Shown piece after piece: positions 6,011-7,641 of a stretch of 7,641 nt of DNA. The translations under genes and the position numbers were made by a program. The number at the start of each line of letters is the position of its first letter. Within the stretch, counting starts at the first letter, position 1. Source of the stretch: an uncultured bacterium (GTDB lineage Bacteria > Actinomycetota > Coriobacteriia > Coriobacteriales > Coriobacteriaceae); NCBI GenBank assembly GCA_905215205.1, contig CAJMPK010000070.1, positions 1 through 7,641 of the forward strand, in the 5' to 3' direction. The notes beneath the pieces are model-generated. The model did not search any database and was not told where the DNA came from. It saw nothing but the letters and a program-made list of their open reading frames with translations.

Positions 6011-6041
6011 TGCTATACATATTTATATTTCGAGTATAGCA
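6011..6041 (-). promoter_or_regulatory. Promoter with overlapping dyad operator of the RHH-PIN operon
   Basis: On the minus strand TGCTATACT (6033-6041) is an extended -10 (TG-N-TATACT), with no strong -35. It sits inside a perfect 8-bp inverted repeat, TGCTATAC (6034-6041) and GTATAGCA (6011-6018), separated by 15 AT-rich bases. The second arm ends 1 nt before the antitoxin ribosome binding site. An antitoxin bound to both arms would cover the -10 and transcription start. The elements are seen; autoregulation is inferred from toxin-antitoxin biology. Confidence 0.72.
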
Positions 6042-6049
6042 CCATTTAC

Positions 6050-6084
6050 TCATAAAAAGAGGCGCCCCGACAGGAGTGCCCCTT
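6050..6084 (-). terminator. Intrinsic terminator of clpC
   Basis: On the minus strand AAGGGGCACTCC (6073-6084) pairs with GGGGCGCCTCTT (6057-6068) around a TGTC loop: 12 positions with one mismatch and two wobbles, followed by TTTTTAT. It lies about 20 bp after the clpC stop and just before the antitoxin promoter, so it insulates the toxin-antitoxin operon from clpC transcription. Confidence 0.82.
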
Positions 6085-6103
6085 CGCAAAGCTATGTTAA
6101 TCC

Positions 6104-7641
6104 CTACAGCGCGCCGGAACCGGCTTGCATCATGCCGCCGGGGCCCGAGGTCACGCCGCCGCTTACGGGCGCGGCGTTTCCGGTGTGCGGCGCTGCCGGA
6201 GCGGTATCGCCCCCGAGCGCACCTGCCGGACGTGGCGCTGGGATCTCGCCTGTACCATGGCTAAAGACAAACTTGCCATCGGCCACGTCGCACAGGACGG
6301 TATCGCCCTCGCCCCACTCGCCGGCCAGCAGCTCCTCGGATAGCGGGTCCTCGATGAGCTTTTGAATAGCACGGCGCAGCGGACGCGCACCGTTGGTGAG
6401 GTCGGTGCCCTCGGCCACGATCTTGTCGTAGGCCGCATCGGTGAGCTTGATGTTCATGCCATTGGCGATCAGGCGCTGACGCAGGTCGTCCACCAGCAGG
6501 TGCGCGATCTTGGTCAAGTTCTCGCCCGAGAGCTTCTGGAACACCACAATGTCGTCGATACGGTTGAGCAGCTCGGGGCGGAACAGGCGCTTGAGCTCGC
6601 CCATCGCGCGGCCCTTGATCTCACTCGACGTGAGACCCTGCTCGCCGGTAGTGCCAAAGCCAACGCTCGCATCCTGTGCGATCTCGCGGGCGCCCACGTT
6701 GGACGTCATGATGATCACGGTGTTGCGGAAGTCGACCGTCTTGCCTTGGCTATCGGTCAGACGACCCTCCTCCAGCACCTGCAACAGAATGTTGAAGATG
6801 TCGGGGTGTGCCTTCTCGATCTCGTCGAACAGCACAACCGAGTACGGGTGACGGCGCACAGCCTTGGTGAGCTGGCCGCCCTCGTCATGGCCCACGTAAC
6901 CCGGAGGGCTACCGATGAGCTTGGAGACCTCGAACTCGCTGCCGAACTCCGACATGTCAAAGCTGATGAGCGCGTCCTTGCTGCCAAAGAGGTACTCGGC
7001 GAGCGTCTTGGCGAGCTCAGTCTTGCCCGTGCCGGTGGGGCCCAGGAAGATAAAGCTACCGCCGGGGCGACGCGGGTCCTTGAGCGGCGAGCGGCTGCGG
7101 CGCACGGCCTTGGCGACGGCCTCGACGGCCTCGTCCTGGCCGATAATGCGGGTCTTGAGCACGCTTTCGGTCTGCAGCAGGCGACGGCTCTCGCTCTCGG
7201 TGAGCGAGGAAACCGGCACGCCAGAGGTCACGGACACGATGTCGGCAATCTGACTCACGTCGATGGTGAGCGGGCTGGCGTCGAGCTCGGCGGTCCAGGC
7301 GGCCTTGGCTTCGGCGAGTTCAATCTCGGCGGCCTTCTGCTGCTCGGTGATCTCGGCGGCCTTGTTCATGTCATCGCTCTCGGTGGCCTCCTGCGCGGCG
7401 GCCTTGAGCTCCTCTATGCGATGCTCAGCCTCGCGCACCGGCTCGGGCGCGCGATTCGCGGCGATGCGAGCGCGGGCACCGGCCTCGTCGATGAGGTCGA
7501 TGGCCTTATCGGGCAAGAAGCGATCCTGGATGTAGCGGTTGGAAAGGTTCGCGGCGGCCTCGATAGCACCCTGCGTATAGCGCACATGGTGGTGCTCCTC
7601 GTAGCGCGGCTTGAGCGCGGTCAGGATCTTGACCGTGTCCT
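6104..7641 (-). CDS. clpC: ATP-dependent Clp protease ATPase subunit ClpC (C-terminal part, cut by window edge)
   Basis: The frame enters from the right edge (DTVKILTALKPRYEEHHHVRYTQGAIEAA) with about 511 residues visible and ends at TAG 6104-6106. ClpC unfolds proteins and feeds them to ClpP. Visible parts: the end of the first AAA+ domain (NRYIQDRFLPDKAIDLIDEAGARAR), a charged alpha-helical middle region (about 7280-7450, rich in EEL, AAA and EQQK), then the second AAA+ domain with Walker A GPTGTGKT (7019-7042), pore-loop motif GSPPGYVGHDEGG, Walker B VVLFDEIEKAH (6806-6838), an MTSNVGA sensor 1 segment, arginine-finger region LFRPELLNRID and sensor 2 GARPLRR. The short middle region argues for ClpC rather than ClpB. 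A Gly/Ala/Pro-rich tail (about 45 residues ending GGMMQAGSGAL) follows the last conserved part. The missing N-terminus prevents checking the N domain, so ClpC over ClpA/ClpE is likely but not proven. Confidence 0.92.
   Translation of the reverse strand, partial: DTVKILTALKPRYEEHHHVRYTQGAIEAAANLSNRYIQDRFLPDKAIDLIDEAGARARIAANRAPEPVREAEHRIEELKAAAQEATESDDMNKAAEITEQQKAAEIELAEAKAAWTAELDASPLTIDVSQIADIVSVTSGVPVSSLTESESRRLLQTESVLKTRIIGQDEAVEAVAKAVRRSRSPLKDPRRPGGSFIFLGPTGTGKTELAKTLAEYLFGSKDALISFDMSEFGSEFEVSKLIGSPPGYVGHDEGGQLTKAVRRHPYSVVLFDEIEKAHPDIFNILLQVLEEGRLTDSQGKTVDFRNTVIIMTSNVGAREIAQDASVGFGTTGEQGLTSSEIKGRAMGELKRLFRPELLNRIDDIVVFQKLSGENLTKIAHLLVDDLRQRLIANGMNIKLTDAAYDKIVAEGTDLTNGARPLRRAIQKLIEDPLSEELLAGEWGEGDTVLCDVADGKFVFSHGTGEIPAPRPAGALGGDTAPAAPHTGNAAPVSGGVTSGPGGMMQAGSGAL

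Noticed and set aside
1..7641. CRISPR array, tRNA, rRNA, insertion sequence or transposase
   Set aside because: No regularly spaced direct repeats beyond the three operator sites, no tRNA-like cloverleaf and no transposase motif were seen by eye. A covariance search was not possible.

Overview
The window looks like chromosomal DNA from a GC-rich, Gram-positive anaerobe of the Coriobacteriia (Collinsella-like). This is inferred from the protein character of ClpC, DisA and PepD, the strong GGAG-type ribosome binding sites and the GC-rich codon use. No rRNA or marker gene is present to prove it. Seven protein genes are visible. Housekeeping genes sit at both ends: the start of disA (minus strand, cut by the left edge) and the C-terminal two thirds of a clpC-type gene (minus strand, cut by the right edge).

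Layout from left to right. disA (diadenylate cyclase / DNA-integrity scanner) reads leftward from a TTG start. Divergent from it, a yybP-ykoY-type manganese riboswitch with an overlapping intrinsic terminator controls mntP, a Mn2+ exporter. Next is a hipBA toxin-antitoxin operon on the plus strand, preceded by three TGCA-N6-TGCA sites at an exact 27-bp period. A strong, probably bidirectional terminator separates hipA from the convergent pepD, an M20-type aminoacyl-histidine dipeptidase. Upstream of pepD, also on the minus strand, lies a second toxin-antitoxin pair: a RelB/DinJ-like ribbon-helix-helix antitoxin overlapping a PIN-domain toxin by ATGA, with a dyad operator over an extended -10. 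A good intrinsic terminator then closes clpC.

Two probably autoregulated type II toxin-antitoxin modules of different families, hipBA and RHH-PIN, therefore flank pepD within about 4.5 kb, between clpC and disA. In many Firmicutes clpC and disA lie close together with radA; here the interval holds accessory genes of lower and more variable GC. All genes appear intact except the two cut by the window edges. I do not see a wholly new system. The best candidates for something little described are the periodic triple operator with an unusually extended HipB, and the pairing of a RelB/DinJ-type antitoxin with a PIN_3-like nuclease.
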